Source: Flavobacterium defluvii
Lineage (GTDB): Bacteria; Bacteroidota; Bacteroidia; Flavobacteriales; Flavobacteriaceae
Length of the DNA stretch: 64,000 nucleotides
Assembly: GCF_900129555.1 (NCBI RefSeq)
Contig: NZ_FQWC01000007.1
Location: forward strand, 1-64,000
Reading direction: 5' to 3'
This document shows, in pieces, positions 35,052-42,387 of this stretch. The stretch's first letter is position 1. Each line of letters starts with the position of its first letter. The notes under the pieces were generated by a model, which was given only the letters and a program-made list of their open reading frames with translations, searched no databases and was not told the origin of the DNA. A program made the position numbers and the translations under genes.

Positions 35052-35147
35052 GCTTCGGGCTGCAGGCTATAAGCTTTAGGCTTTACGCTTTTAAAATATA
35101 GATAACTTTTGCTTACAGCCAATGGCTTATAGCTTAAAGCTAAAAAA
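35052..35147. repeat. Inverted repeat with GGCTATAAGC arms
   Basis: GCTGCAGGCTATAAGCTTTA at 35060-35079 faces the reverse-type string GCTTACAGCCAATGGCTTAT at 35111-35130, followed by AGCTTAAAGC. Together they make an imperfect hairpin spanning the gap between the sigma-54 activator and the DEAD-like gene. It brings in the ATG at 35122, which is therefore not the gene start. Confidence 0.6.
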
Positions 35148-35148
35148 A

Positions 35149-35811
35149 ATGAAACTAAAAAAAATAAACGAAAAGTTACAAGACGGATTAATTGAAAATG
35201 GTTTAACCGAAGCAAATGCTTTGCAGATGGAAACTTTTTCGACCATAAAAAGCGGCGCCGACTGTATAATTATTTCTCCAAACGGAACGGGAAAAACAAC
35301 TACAATTGTTTTAAATGTAATTCAGCAATTGGCAGGGAAAAATGAAGAATCACCTCGAGCGTTAATTATTGTTGAAGACAAAGATAGGATGACAGCAATG
35401 GTAGAACTTTTTGAGAAGTATGGAAAATATACTAACCTTGAAGTTTATGGAGTACATGACAAAGGCGATATGGATTATGACAAAAATTATATTTCTACAG
35501 GAATCGATGTTTTAATTGGAACTCCAACTAAATTAAACGATATGTTTAGTACTGCAGGATATAATGTAAACCGTTTAAAAATGTTCATTCTTGATGATGC
35601 AGATCCGATTTTAAAACTGCGTCATGAACCAAAAATTATGCGTATTTCAAATAGTATTGCCAAAACGCAGCGATTAATTTTTGCAGAAACTTTGACTGAG
35701 CGCATCGAAATCCTGGCAGATAAAATGTTAATCGAACCTTATTTGTTTGATATGGATGAAGAAGGTGAGGAGGAACTCGATGAGGAAGAAGACGATATTG
35801 AAGAAGAGTAA
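35149..35811 (+). CDS. Single-domain DEAD-box-like protein (RecA1 only)
   Basis: A 220-aa protein equal to the first half of a DEAD-box RNA helicase. Q-motif-like start NGLTEANALQMETF, motif I SPNGTGKTT, motif Ia ALIIVEDKDRM, motif Ib GTPTKLNDMF and motif II FILDDADPIL, where DEAD has become DDAD, then SNSIAKTQRLIFAETLTE in place of SAT. There is no helicase C domain (motifs IV-VI), so strand separation by itself is unlikely. The tail is very acidic (EEGEEELDEEEDD). ATG 35149 is chosen because the upstream in-frame ATG belongs to an intergenic repeat. Might be an RNA-binding regulator; function unknown. Confidence 0.8.
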   Translation: MKLKKINEKLQDGLIENGLTEANALQMETFSTIKSGADCIIISPNGTGKTTTIVLNVIQQLAGKNEESPRALIIVEDKDRMTAMVELFEKYGKYTNLEVYGVHDKGDMDYDKNYISTGIDVLIGTPTKLNDMFSTAGYNVNRLKMFILDDADPILKLRHEPKIMRISNSIAKTQRLIFAETLTERIEILADKMLIEPYLFDMDEEGEEELDEEEDDIEEE

Positions 35812-35893
35812 ATAGCAGCAGTTTTTAGTCACAGCTTTTAGTTACAATATAAACTGGAAATTTTCACTTCGACTGAAAGTTAAAAAATAATGT

Positions 35894-36709
35894 ATGGAAA
35901 TATTCAAAACACTTAAATTCTTGTCAATCGTACTTTTGTGCTTTTTTCTAATTATTTATTTTCTCGTAATTTCCTATATTTATTTAAATCAGGTTGGGCT
36001 GGTTTTTCATAGTTCAAGGCTTCCAAAAGATTACAAGTTTGATTATCAACAGAAATTTGAAGAGATAAATATCAAGTCGTTTGACGGAAATATTTTGAAT
36101 GGTTTGTTATTTAAAGCTGAACATTCTAAAGGTTTAGTTTTTTATCTTCACGGAAATGCCGGAACGCTTGAAACCTGGGGAAAAATTGCAAAAGTTTATA
36201 CATCATTAGGATATGATATCTTTATTTTAGATTATAGAAGCTTTGGGAAAAGTGAAGGTGAAATCGAAAACGAAGAGCAGTTAAGTAAGGATATTTCGAT
36301 TGTATACAAATCAATTTCTAAAAAATATACTGAAAATAAGATCATAATTGCAGGATATTCTATTGGTTCGGGATTTGCGGCTAAACTGGCTTTAGAAAAT
36401 AAACCAAAAGCCTTACTTCTTCAGGCACCATATTATAATTTTTTAGAATTGTCAAGTTCAAAAGTCCCGCTTTTTCCTGATTTTATGAAAAAGTTTAGTT
36501 TAGAGACAAATCTATATCTTCCAAAAATAAAAGCTCCAATTTATCTTTTTCACGGGACTGCCGATCAATTGATTCCTTTTGATAATTCGGTTCGGTTAAA
36601 AAATCTTTTAAGCTCAAATGCTTATTTATATCCGCTGAAAAATCAGGAACATATTGGCATAAATGAAAATGAAAGTTTTCAAAATAAATTAAAAACTATA
36701 TTGGAATAA
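35894..36709 (+). CDS. Membrane-anchored alpha/beta hydrolase
   Basis: A 271-aa serine hydrolase. One membrane helix covers residues 8-31. Oxyanion segment FYLHGNAGTLETW, then DYRSFGKSEG, the nucleophile elbow AGYSIGSGFA (Ser, about residue 159), acid in FHGTADQLIPF and His in NQEHIG complete the triad. It resembles the Bem46/ABHD13 group (family members usually around 270-330 aa). Substrate unknown. It starts a group of four plus-strand genes with the DUF2007 protein and the Cof hydrolase. Confidence 0.87.
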   Translation: MEIFKTLKFLSIVLLCFFLIIYFLVISYIYLNQVGLVFHSSRLPKDYKFDYQQKFEEINIKSFDGNILNGLLFKAEHSKGLVFYLHGNAGTLETWGKIAKVYTSLGYDIFILDYRSFGKSEGEIENEEQLSKDISIVYKSISKKYTENKIIIAGYSIGSGFAAKLALENKPKALLLQAPYYNFLELSSSKVPLFPDFMKKFSLETNLYLPKIKAPIYLFHGTADQLIPFDNSVRLKNLLSSNAYLYPLKNQEHIGINENESFQNKLKTILE

Positions 36710-36734
36710 ATTAATAATTAATAAAATAAATGTT

Positions 36735-36953
36735 ATGGGATTAATGAAGGTGTTTTCGGGTAGTGAAGTATTAGCTATTGCTTTGCAGGAAAGATTAATA
36801 GAAGCGGGAGTAGAAACCGTGAAAAAAGATAATATTCAATCAGCTCGTTTAGGAGGTTTTGGCGGTACAGATCTGGCTGTTGAGGTTTTTATTCAGGAAA
36901 CAGATTTTGCAAAAGCAAATCCTGTTATTGAAGAATTTAGAATGAGTATTTAA
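36735..36953 (+). CDS. DUF2007 family small protein
   Basis: A 72-aa soluble protein. MKVFSGSEVLAIALQERLIE followed by AGVETVKKDN and VEVFIQETDFAKA is typical of DUF2007, a small ferredoxin-like domain annotated as putative signal transducer. The initial ATG at 36735 gives MGLMKVF; an ATG three codons on (36744) is also possible. Sits 26 bases after the hydrolase and 27 before the Cof hydrolase, so it is likely co-transcribed. Confidence 0.8.
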   Translation: MGLMKVFSGSEVLAIALQERLIEAGVETVKKDNIQSARLGGFGGTDLAVEVFIQETDFAKANPVIEEFRMSI

Positions 36954-36979
36954 AAAGTAATACTGAAAACTAAAAAAAA

Positions 36980-37783
36980 ATGCAATACAAAATGTTAGTT
37001 CTCGACATGGATGATACCTTGTTGACAGACGACCACAAAATTTCAGATCTAAATAAGAAAGTATTATTAGAAGCTCAGGCAAAAGGTGTTTATGTTGTTT
37101 TGGCTTCCGGACGTCCAACTTCTGCGATGACAGCTTATGCTAAAGAACTGGAACTGGATATAAATGATTCTTACATGATTTCTTTTAACGGTGCTATCAT
37201 AAGCCGTGTCAAAGATGATTTGGTTTTGTTTGAGCAAAAATTAACGGTAGAACAAATCCAAGCTTTATACGATTACAGCGTTAAAATGAAAACGCATATT
37301 ATAACCTATTTAGATAATGAAATTATAAGCGAAACCGATTCTCAGTATATCGAAGTCGAAAAGGAAATTACAGGAATGCCGCATCTTAAAGTTGCAAGTT
37401 TTAAGGATTATGTAGACAGACCGGCTGTAAAATGCATTTTGCTTCAGGATCCTGATTATTTAAAAGAGATAGAACAAGATTTAATTGAAAAAATGCCGCA
37501 TTTGAGCGTTTCTATGTCAAAACCTTTTTTCTTAGAAGCTGCACAGCAAGGAATTGACAAAGCTGCCAGTTTAAAACTTTTGGCAGAAAAATTAGGAATT
37601 CATCAAAGTGAAATTATTGCCGTTGGAAATGCAGGAAATGATTTAACTATGATCGAATATGCTGGTTTGGGAGTTTGGGTTGATAATGTTAACCCTGAAT
37701 TACGCCATAGAGCCAACTTAGTTGTTGCTTCAAATAACAATGACGGCGTTGCTGAAGTTGTTCAGAAATATATTTTAAACTAA
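36980..37783 (+). CDS. Cof-type HAD-IIB phosphatase
   Basis: A 267-aa HAD phosphatase. Motif I is LVLDMDDTLLTDDHKI (D8 nucleophile, D10 acid), motif II VVLASGRPT, cap type IIB inserted at about residues 85-185, motif III Lys in KAASLKLLAEKLG and motif IV AVGNAGNDLTMIEYAGLGVW. Relatives dephosphorylate sugar phosphates or FMN/PLP; the specific substrate cannot be told. Confidence 0.92.
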   Translation: MQYKMLVLDMDDTLLTDDHKISDLNKKVLLEAQAKGVYVVLASGRPTSAMTAYAKELELDINDSYMISFNGAIISRVKDDLVLFEQKLTVEQIQALYDYSVKMKTHIITYLDNEIISETDSQYIEVEKEITGMPHLKVASFKDYVDRPAVKCILLQDPDYLKEIEQDLIEKMPHLSVSMSKPFFLEAAQQGIDKAASLKLLAEKLGIHQSEIIAVGNAGNDLTMIEYAGLGVWVDNVNPELRHRANLVVASNNNDGVAEVVQKYILN

Positions 37784-37806
37784 TATAATCTGCTTAAAGA
37801 AATGCG

Positions 37807-37849
37807 TTCCAAATCTTTGAAAACTTTGTAAGTCTGCAAAGATTTGGAA
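37807..37849. terminator. Hairpin between Cof hydrolase and exported protein, possible bidirectional terminator
   Basis: TTCCAAATCTTTG (37807-37819) pairs perfectly with CAAAGATTTGGAA (37837-37849) around a 17-base loop. It lies between convergent genes but lacks strong T-tracts, so it may instead be an intergenic repeat element. Confidence 0.5.
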
Positions 37850-37866
37850 AACGTCGTTTCTTTGAA

Positions 37867-38391
37867 TTATTTTTTTGCTACAGAAACAAAATATTTATTT
37901 CCGTCACCCATTGTAAGCTTTACACGTTCGTCGCAAAGGTCGATTGCAAAATTTACACTTTCGTAACAGCTGCAAGTAGTATTTTTGTCTTTAGACATTT
38001 CAGTTTTACAATTATTATTTTTGAATGTAGCTAATTGTGGAGTATATAAACTTACTAAGTCTGTAGAAGCCGTTACTAAAGAGATAATACTTGCCGAATT
38101 ATTGTTAGTAATTCTGTACACAATTCTATCTGTATAGTTTACTTCGTTTACAGTTACTTTACGAATATATGTGTAAGCTGTAGATTCTGCACCCGGTTCC
38201 TTTACTTCAAATTTAAATCCAACCGCACGAATGGCAATATCAAATTGAGACTGAGAATTTAAACTTGCCCAACTTGTTAAAGTACTAATAGATGGAAATG
38301 GATTAGCAGCTGCAGCTGGTGCATTAGTTTGCGCTTGCGAACTAAAAATGGTTAAGAACATCAAGCAGATCGTGGGTAAAAATGCTTTCAT
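37867..38391 (-). CDS. Exported protein of unknown function
   Basis: A 174-aa protein with a clear signal peptide (residues 1-20, LPTICLMFLTIFSSQAQ). The mature part begins with an Ala/Pro stretch and contains four cysteines in its second half (NNNCKTEMS, TTCSCYES, IDLCDE), which suggests disulphides. I do not recognise a domain. The open frame extends 19 codons upstream, but that part is basic and lacks sense as an export signal; ATG 38391 is chosen. Long AT-rich region upstream. Confidence 0.7.
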   Translation of the reverse strand: MKAFLPTICLMFLTIFSSQAQTNAPAAAANPFPSISTLTSWASLNSQSQFDIAIRAVGFKFEVKEPGAESTAYTYIRKVTVNEVNYTDRIVYRITNNNSASIISLVTASTDLVSLYTPQLATFKNNNCKTEMSKDKNTTCSCYESVNFAIDLCDERVKLTMGDGNKYFVSVAKK

Positions 38392-38891
38392 AGTGGAGTT
38401 TTTAATTTTTAATTTTTGCCTACTCTTTCTGGTTTTCGGCGTTCCCATTCTTTTTTAATAACAAAACAACAACATAACGATCGAAATTCAAAATTGTTTT
38501 ATATGAATTGTTATAATATTAATATTCTCTTTTAAAATCTGTAAAAACTCAATTTAAAGTTGAAATTTTCTAAACAAAGTTAAATGTAAGAAAAATTTAA
38601 TTTAAACAATAAAAAAATGTATTTAATCGATAAAATTTGCACTTAATCGATATTTTTGTCGTTTTATTCTTATTGAAATAAAATTTTATCTTCTCCTAAA
38701 ACATTAAATTTAAGAAATAATTGAATTATCTTTTAATTTCTTAATACGTTTTAAAATAGATGTTTAATGCAAAATATTGATATATAGTGTATTATTGATT
38801 TTATTTTAAAGAATATTGTATGTAAATTTGCAAACTCTTTAATAGAGATGTAAATATAATATCTTACTACTTATAAATGTAGTGCATTCCT
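38392..38891. other. 500-bp AT-rich gap before mtaB
   Basis: No gene is supported here. On the plus strand TTAATCGATA occurs twice, 20 bases apart (38623-38632 and 38643-38652), the second running into TATTTTTG (38651-38658), a -7 match. A second -7 match, TAAATTTG (38823-38830), is nearer to mtaB. The remainder is low-complexity A/T. Confidence 0.5.
38823..38830 (+). promoter_or_regulatory. Candidate -7 element for mtaB
   Basis: TAAATTTG matches TAnnTTTG. A TTG at 38795-38797 lies 25 bases upstream, a little farther than ideal. The mtaB ATG follows 61 bases later. Confidence 0.4.
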
Positions 38892-40226
38892 ATGGAAAAT
38901 AGAAAAAAAGTTGCTTTTTATACGCTTGGCTGCAAACTGAATTTTTCAGAAACATCAACCATTGCCAGAAATTTTAATGATGAAGGTTTTGATCGTGTCG
39001 ATTTTGAAGAAATTGCAGATATATATGTAATCAATACTTGTTCTGTAACTGAAAATGCAGATAAGCAGTTTAAGCAAGTCGTAAAAAAAGCAATGAAACT
39101 TAATGATAAAGCTTTTGTCGCCGCAGTTGGATGTTACGCACAGTTAAAACCAGAAGAATTAGCTGCTGTTGATGGTGTTGATTTGGTGTTGGGAGCTACA
39201 GAAAAATTTAAAATCACCGATTATATTCATGATTTGAGCAAAAACGATATGGGTGAAGTTCATTCATGCGAAATTGCCAAAGCTGATTTTTATGTTGGAA
39301 GTTACTCAATTGGCGATCGTACACGTGCTTTCTTAAAAGTTCAGGACGGATGCGATTATAAATGTACCTATTGTACAATTCCATTGGCAAGAGGAATTTC
39401 CAGAAGTGATGCTTTAGAAAATGTTCTAAAAAATGCCAAAGAAATTTCAGAACAAAATATCAAAGAAATTGTTTTAACCGGAGTAAATATTGGTGATTAC
39501 GGAAAAGGTGAATTCGGAAACAAAAAACACGAACATACTTTCCTGGATCTGGTTCAGGCTTTAGATAAAGTGGAAGGAATCGAACGCCTTCGTATTTCAT
39601 CAATCGAACCAAATTTATTGAAAAATGAAACTATAGAGTTTGTTTCAAAAAGCCGCACTTTTGTACCACACTTTCATATTCCGCTGCAATCAGGAAGCAA
39701 CGATATTTTAAAATTAATGAAACGCCGTTATTTACGCGAAGTTTATACAGATCGTGTAAATAAAATTCGTGAAGTAATGCCGCACGCTTGCATTGGTGTT
39801 GACGTTATTGTTGGTTTTCCTGGTGAAACAGATAAACATTTCTTAGAAACGTATCATTTTTTAAATGAATTGGACATTTCGTATTTACACGTATTCACAT
39901 ATTCTGAAAGAGATAATACCGAAGCTGCAGAAATGCCGGGAGTTGTTCCTGCAAATGTAAGAGCAAAACGAAGCAAAATGCTTAGAGGTTTATCGGTTAA
40001 AAAACGTCGTGCTTTTTACGAAAGTCAATTAGGAACCAACAGAACGGTTCTTTTTGAAAGCGAAAATAAAGAAGGTTACATTCATGGTTTTACCGAAAAT
40101 TACGTAAAAGTAAAAACTCCGTGGAATCCTGAATTAATAAATACCTTGCACGAAATCAATTTAACGAAAATTGATGAAGACGGAAGTGTTCGTATGGAGT
40201 TTGTAAATAAGCTGGCAGAAGCGTAA
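38892..40226 (+). CDS. mtaB: tRNA t6A37 methylthiotransferase MtaB
   Basis: Radical SAM enzyme that turns t6A into ms2t6A at position 37 of ANN-decoding tRNAs. Domains in order: UPF0004 (1-115, with cluster cysteines in TLGCKLNFSE, NTCSVTENA and GCYAQLKPEE), radical SAM (about 140-365, CDYKCTYCTIP, the CxxxCxxC cluster) and C-terminal TRAM-like region (about 380-440). NFSETS, in place of MNxxDS, is the MtaB rather than MiaB form. Length 444 aa is normal. Confidence 0.94.
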   Translation: MENRKKVAFYTLGCKLNFSETSTIARNFNDEGFDRVDFEEIADIYVINTCSVTENADKQFKQVVKKAMKLNDKAFVAAVGCYAQLKPEELAAVDGVDLVLGATEKFKITDYIHDLSKNDMGEVHSCEIAKADFYVGSYSIGDRTRAFLKVQDGCDYKCTYCTIPLARGISRSDALENVLKNAKEISEQNIKEIVLTGVNIGDYGKGEFGNKKHEHTFLDLVQALDKVEGIERLRISSIEPNLLKNETIEFVSKSRTFVPHFHIPLQSGSNDILKLMKRRYLREVYTDRVNKIREVMPHACIGVDVIVGFPGETDKHFLETYHFLNELDISYLHVFTYSERDNTEAAEMPGVVPANVRAKRSKMLRGLSVKKRRAFYESQLGTNRTVLFESENKEGYIHGFTENYVKVKTPWNPELINTLHEINLTKIDEDGSVRMEFVNKLAEA

Positions 40227-40243
40227 AAGATATAGAGTTTTAA

Positions 40244-40272
40244 CTTTGTCAAAGTTTTAAACTTTGAAAAAG
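40244..40272. repeat. CTTTG/CAAAG palindrome, copy 1
   Basis: CTTTGTCAAAGTTT, one T, then AAACTTTGAAAAAG, just after mtaB. Almost identical to copy 3 at 44594-44622 and similar to copy 2 at 40872-40903. Confidence 0.7.
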
Positions 40273-40296
40273 TTCTAATCGTTACATAAATGACAA

Positions 40297-40323
40297 AAAA
40301 GCCCTTTGTAAAAAGGGCTTTTT
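40297..40323. terminator. Bidirectional terminator after mtaB
   Basis: AAAAGCCCTTT (40297-40307) with AAAGGGCTTTT (40313-40323) between convergent genes, A- and T-tracts on the two sides. Confidence 0.85.
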
Positions 40324-40336
40324 AATTATCAAAATT

Positions 40337-40846
40337 CTATTTCTGATTTTCGGGAATAACTAATTTCAAAGAATTAATATAATCGGTATCAAATTCAATA
40401 ACCCGAATTTTTTCAGGATTAAAACTCAATTCGCCGCCAAACTGACCTCTGGTATCCAGAAAATCTATTGTAAGCTCTTCATCTGTTAAAGAAATTAATT
40501 TTCCTAAATAAGCTGACTTTGCAGACTTTTTAGAAATCTGAAAAATGCCATGCTGATTGTTGATAAAACTTAAAATTGAATTCAAATCCCGAATTGGGAT
40601 AATATCTTCAGAATTTGTTTTTAAACCTTTTAAACGAATTACTTTTTCTGTAAAAGCCAAATCCTGATCTCTATGAACAGCTTCAATATTTTTATTTTTC
40701 AGAATTACATAACCATCCAAAATATAATCAACAGGATTGTTTCGAAGTAAAATCCAATCATCAGAATAATCAATAAGAAAACCTGTAAAAATTTCCTTTT
40801 TATCCTGAAATTCTATGGCAATTAATTGTCTTAAATATTGTTCCAT
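40337..40846 (-). CDS. Unknown protein with two similar small-barrel halves
   Basis: A 169-aa soluble protein I do not recognise. Residues 10-60 and 105-155 look alike: both read as G-x-L-I-x-x-x-D-x-x-L, then a D-x-x-x-x-G-x-x-x-L/F turn and K-x-I-x-x-I/V (GFLIDYSDDWILL through NKNIEAVHR; GKLISLTDEELTI through PEKIRVIEF). This is the strand order of LSm/SH3-like barrels, so an internal duplication is inferred. No signal peptide or membrane helix. Convergent with mtaB. Confidence 0.6.
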   Translation of the reverse strand: MEQYLRQLIAIEFQDKKEIFTGFLIDYSDDWILLRNNPVDYILDGYVILKNKNIEAVHRDQDLAFTEKVIRLKGLKTNSEDIIPIRDLNSILSFINNQHGIFQISKKSAKSAYLGKLISLTDEELTIDFLDTRGQFGGELSFNPEKIRVIEFDTDYINSLKLVIPENQK

Positions 40847-40871
40847 TTGATTTTATGTTAAGGCTGTTAGG

Positions 40872-40903
40872 AACTTTGCCAAAGTTTTAAACTTTGCCAA
40901 AGT
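40872..40903. repeat. CTTTG/CAAAG palindrome, copy 2
   Basis: AACTTTGCCAAAGTT occurs twice in a row, separated by 2 bases. Each copy is itself a near palindrome. It lies between the unknown protein gene and the SDR gene. Confidence 0.7.
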
Positions 40904-40920
40904 TGTCAGAGAAATGTTTT

Positions 40921-41637
40921 TTAAGGATTAGTAGACCAAATGCTGCTGTTTTTTATAAACACTCTGCGATTTAATTTTAGCTGAGCGATAATTAATTCGG
41001 CCAGATCTTCAGACTGCATAACTTTTTCGGGATTTCCGTCGGTTAATTTTAAGTCGATTGCCAAATCGGTTGCTACTGTGCTTGGTGTTAAAGCAGTAAC
41101 ACGAATATTGTGTTTTCTCATTTCCTGCATTAAAGAGTCTGTTAAACCTAGAACAGCAAATTTTGATGCGCTATAGGCACTTGTAACAGCATTTCCGTTT
41201 AATCCCGCTGTAGAAGAAATATTAATAATATCACCTGTTTGTCTTTCGATCATTTGGGGAATTACGGCACGGGTTGTATAATACGTTCCCATTAAATTTA
41301 CCTGAATAATTCTTTCCCAGTCGGCAGGTTCCAATTCCATGAATTTTCCAAAAGCACCAATCCCGGCATTGTTGATTAAAATATCGATAGTTTTAAATTC
41401 TGTTAAAGCTTTTTCAACAGCTGCATTTACAGAATTAATATCAGAAACGTCTGCGGATAAAGCCAGAGATTTTACGCCCAACTTATTAGTTTCAACTGCC
41501 AGCTGGTCAACATCGGTCTGAGTTCTTGCTAATAAAATTACATTTACGCCTTCTTTTGCCAAAGCAATTGCAATAGCTTTTCCAATTCCTTTTCCAGCGC
41601 CGGTAATAAGCGCATTTTTATTTTTTAAGTCTGTCAT
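40921..41637 (-). CDS. SDR family oxidoreductase, FabG-like
   Basis: A 238-aa classical short-chain dehydrogenase with NADP-binding loop [10 protein letters not shown] (about 12-21), [16 protein letters not shown] and the active-site Ser in NISSTAGL with YSASK (Y, K about 154-158). Such proteins are often labelled 3-ketoacyl-ACP reductase, but without a fatty-acid gene cluster around it the substrate is open. It lies downstream of the scramblase-like gene. Confidence 0.87.
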   Translation of the reverse strand: MTDLKNKNALITGAGKGIGKAIAIALAKEGVNVILLARTQTDVDQLAVETNKLGVKSLALSADVSDINSVNAAVEKALTEFKTIDILINNAGIGAFGKFMELEPADWERIIQVNLMGTYYTTRAVIPQMIERQTGDIINISSTAGLNGNAVTSAYSASKFAVLGLTDSLMQEMRKHNIRVTALTPSTVATDLAIDLKLTDGNPEKVMQSEDLAELIIAQLKLNRRVFIKNSSIWSTNP

Positions 41638-41656
41638 GATTTATGTTTAGAAATGC

Positions 41657-41716
41657 AAAAAGCATCATTTTAAGTATAACAAAAATAAAGCTTTTGTAAA
41701 CTAAAATGATGCTTTT
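41657..41716 (-). terminator. Long-stem hairpin between scramblase-like and SDR genes
   Basis: AAAAGCATCATTTTA and TAAAATGATGCTTTT (15 bp perfect) enclose a 29-base loop that can itself fold. On the minus strand it would end the scramblase-like transcript before the SDR gene. Confidence 0.55.
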
Positions 41717-41747
41717 AGGTGTTTTCTTAATCTAAGTTTAACAACTT

Positions 41748-42335
41748 TTATTCTTTCAAAACCATATCGATACACATTACTGCAGCAAGAATTAATTGTC
41801 TAATTGGGCTGTCTGGAGCTACAGTTTCTTCTATTTGAAGAACATAATTATCAGCACTTGTAAAAAACTCTTTTCCTAATCCTGCCCATTTTTTACTTAC
41901 CTGCGCAAGTTGTTTGTTTTCGTGAGAAAATTTAAAATCCCAGCCAGTCCATTTTCCCTGCAAAGTTGCCGCAGGTTTTTCGTTTTTATCCAGAATATCA
42001 AATTTACCACCTATAGAAAAGAACTTTTGTTTGAATGTACCTATCAATCTGTCTTTTTCGTCAAACACTTCGACGGTCGAACGAAAAATTGCGATTCCTC
42101 TTTTTACAGAAATTAATTTTTCTCCTGCAGCAGTTGTGATTTCAATATCAAAAGGCGTTGCTCTTTTATAATCTGTAAAACGAAATATTTTAGTAAAGAA
42201 ACCCAAATTGTTTTCTCTGCAGTTCATAATAATCTGATTCGTTTCCGGATCGTAAATATCATAGTTGTTTGCGGCTTTAAACATTCCGATATGTTCTTTT
42301 ACTAAAAATAAATTCTGGCTTAAAATTGGATTCAT
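41748..42335 (-). CDS. Phospholipid-scramblase/LURP-like protein
   Basis: A 195-aa protein with the tubby-like barrel pattern of the LURP-one/scramblase group: FLVKEHIGMFKAANNYDIYD at the start, repeated strand pairs (IITAA-like E-I-T-T-A-A-G-E-K, IAIFRSTVEVFDEKD, GGKFDILDKNEKPAATLQG) and a hydrophobic C-terminal helix (QLILAAVMCIDMVL) that may touch membrane. Function in bacteria is unknown; true scramblase activity should not be assumed. Confidence 0.7.
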   Translation of the reverse strand: MNPILSQNLFLVKEHIGMFKAANNYDIYDPETNQIIMNCRENNLGFFTKIFRFTDYKRATPFDIEITTAAGEKLISVKRGIAIFRSTVEVFDEKDRLIGTFKQKFFSIGGKFDILDKNEKPAATLQGKWTGWDFKFSHENKQLAQVSKKWAGLGKEFFTSADNYVLQIEETVAPDSPIRQLILAAVMCIDMVLKE

Positions 42336-42387
42336 GCGTTTATTAAATTAATGATTCGTTTAAAATCCAAATGTAAATAAATATTTA

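Noticed and set aside
35122..35148. ATG 35122 as start of the DEAD-like gene
   Set aside because: The nine codons belong to the right arm of an intergenic inverted repeat; ATG 35149 begins the protein-like sequence.
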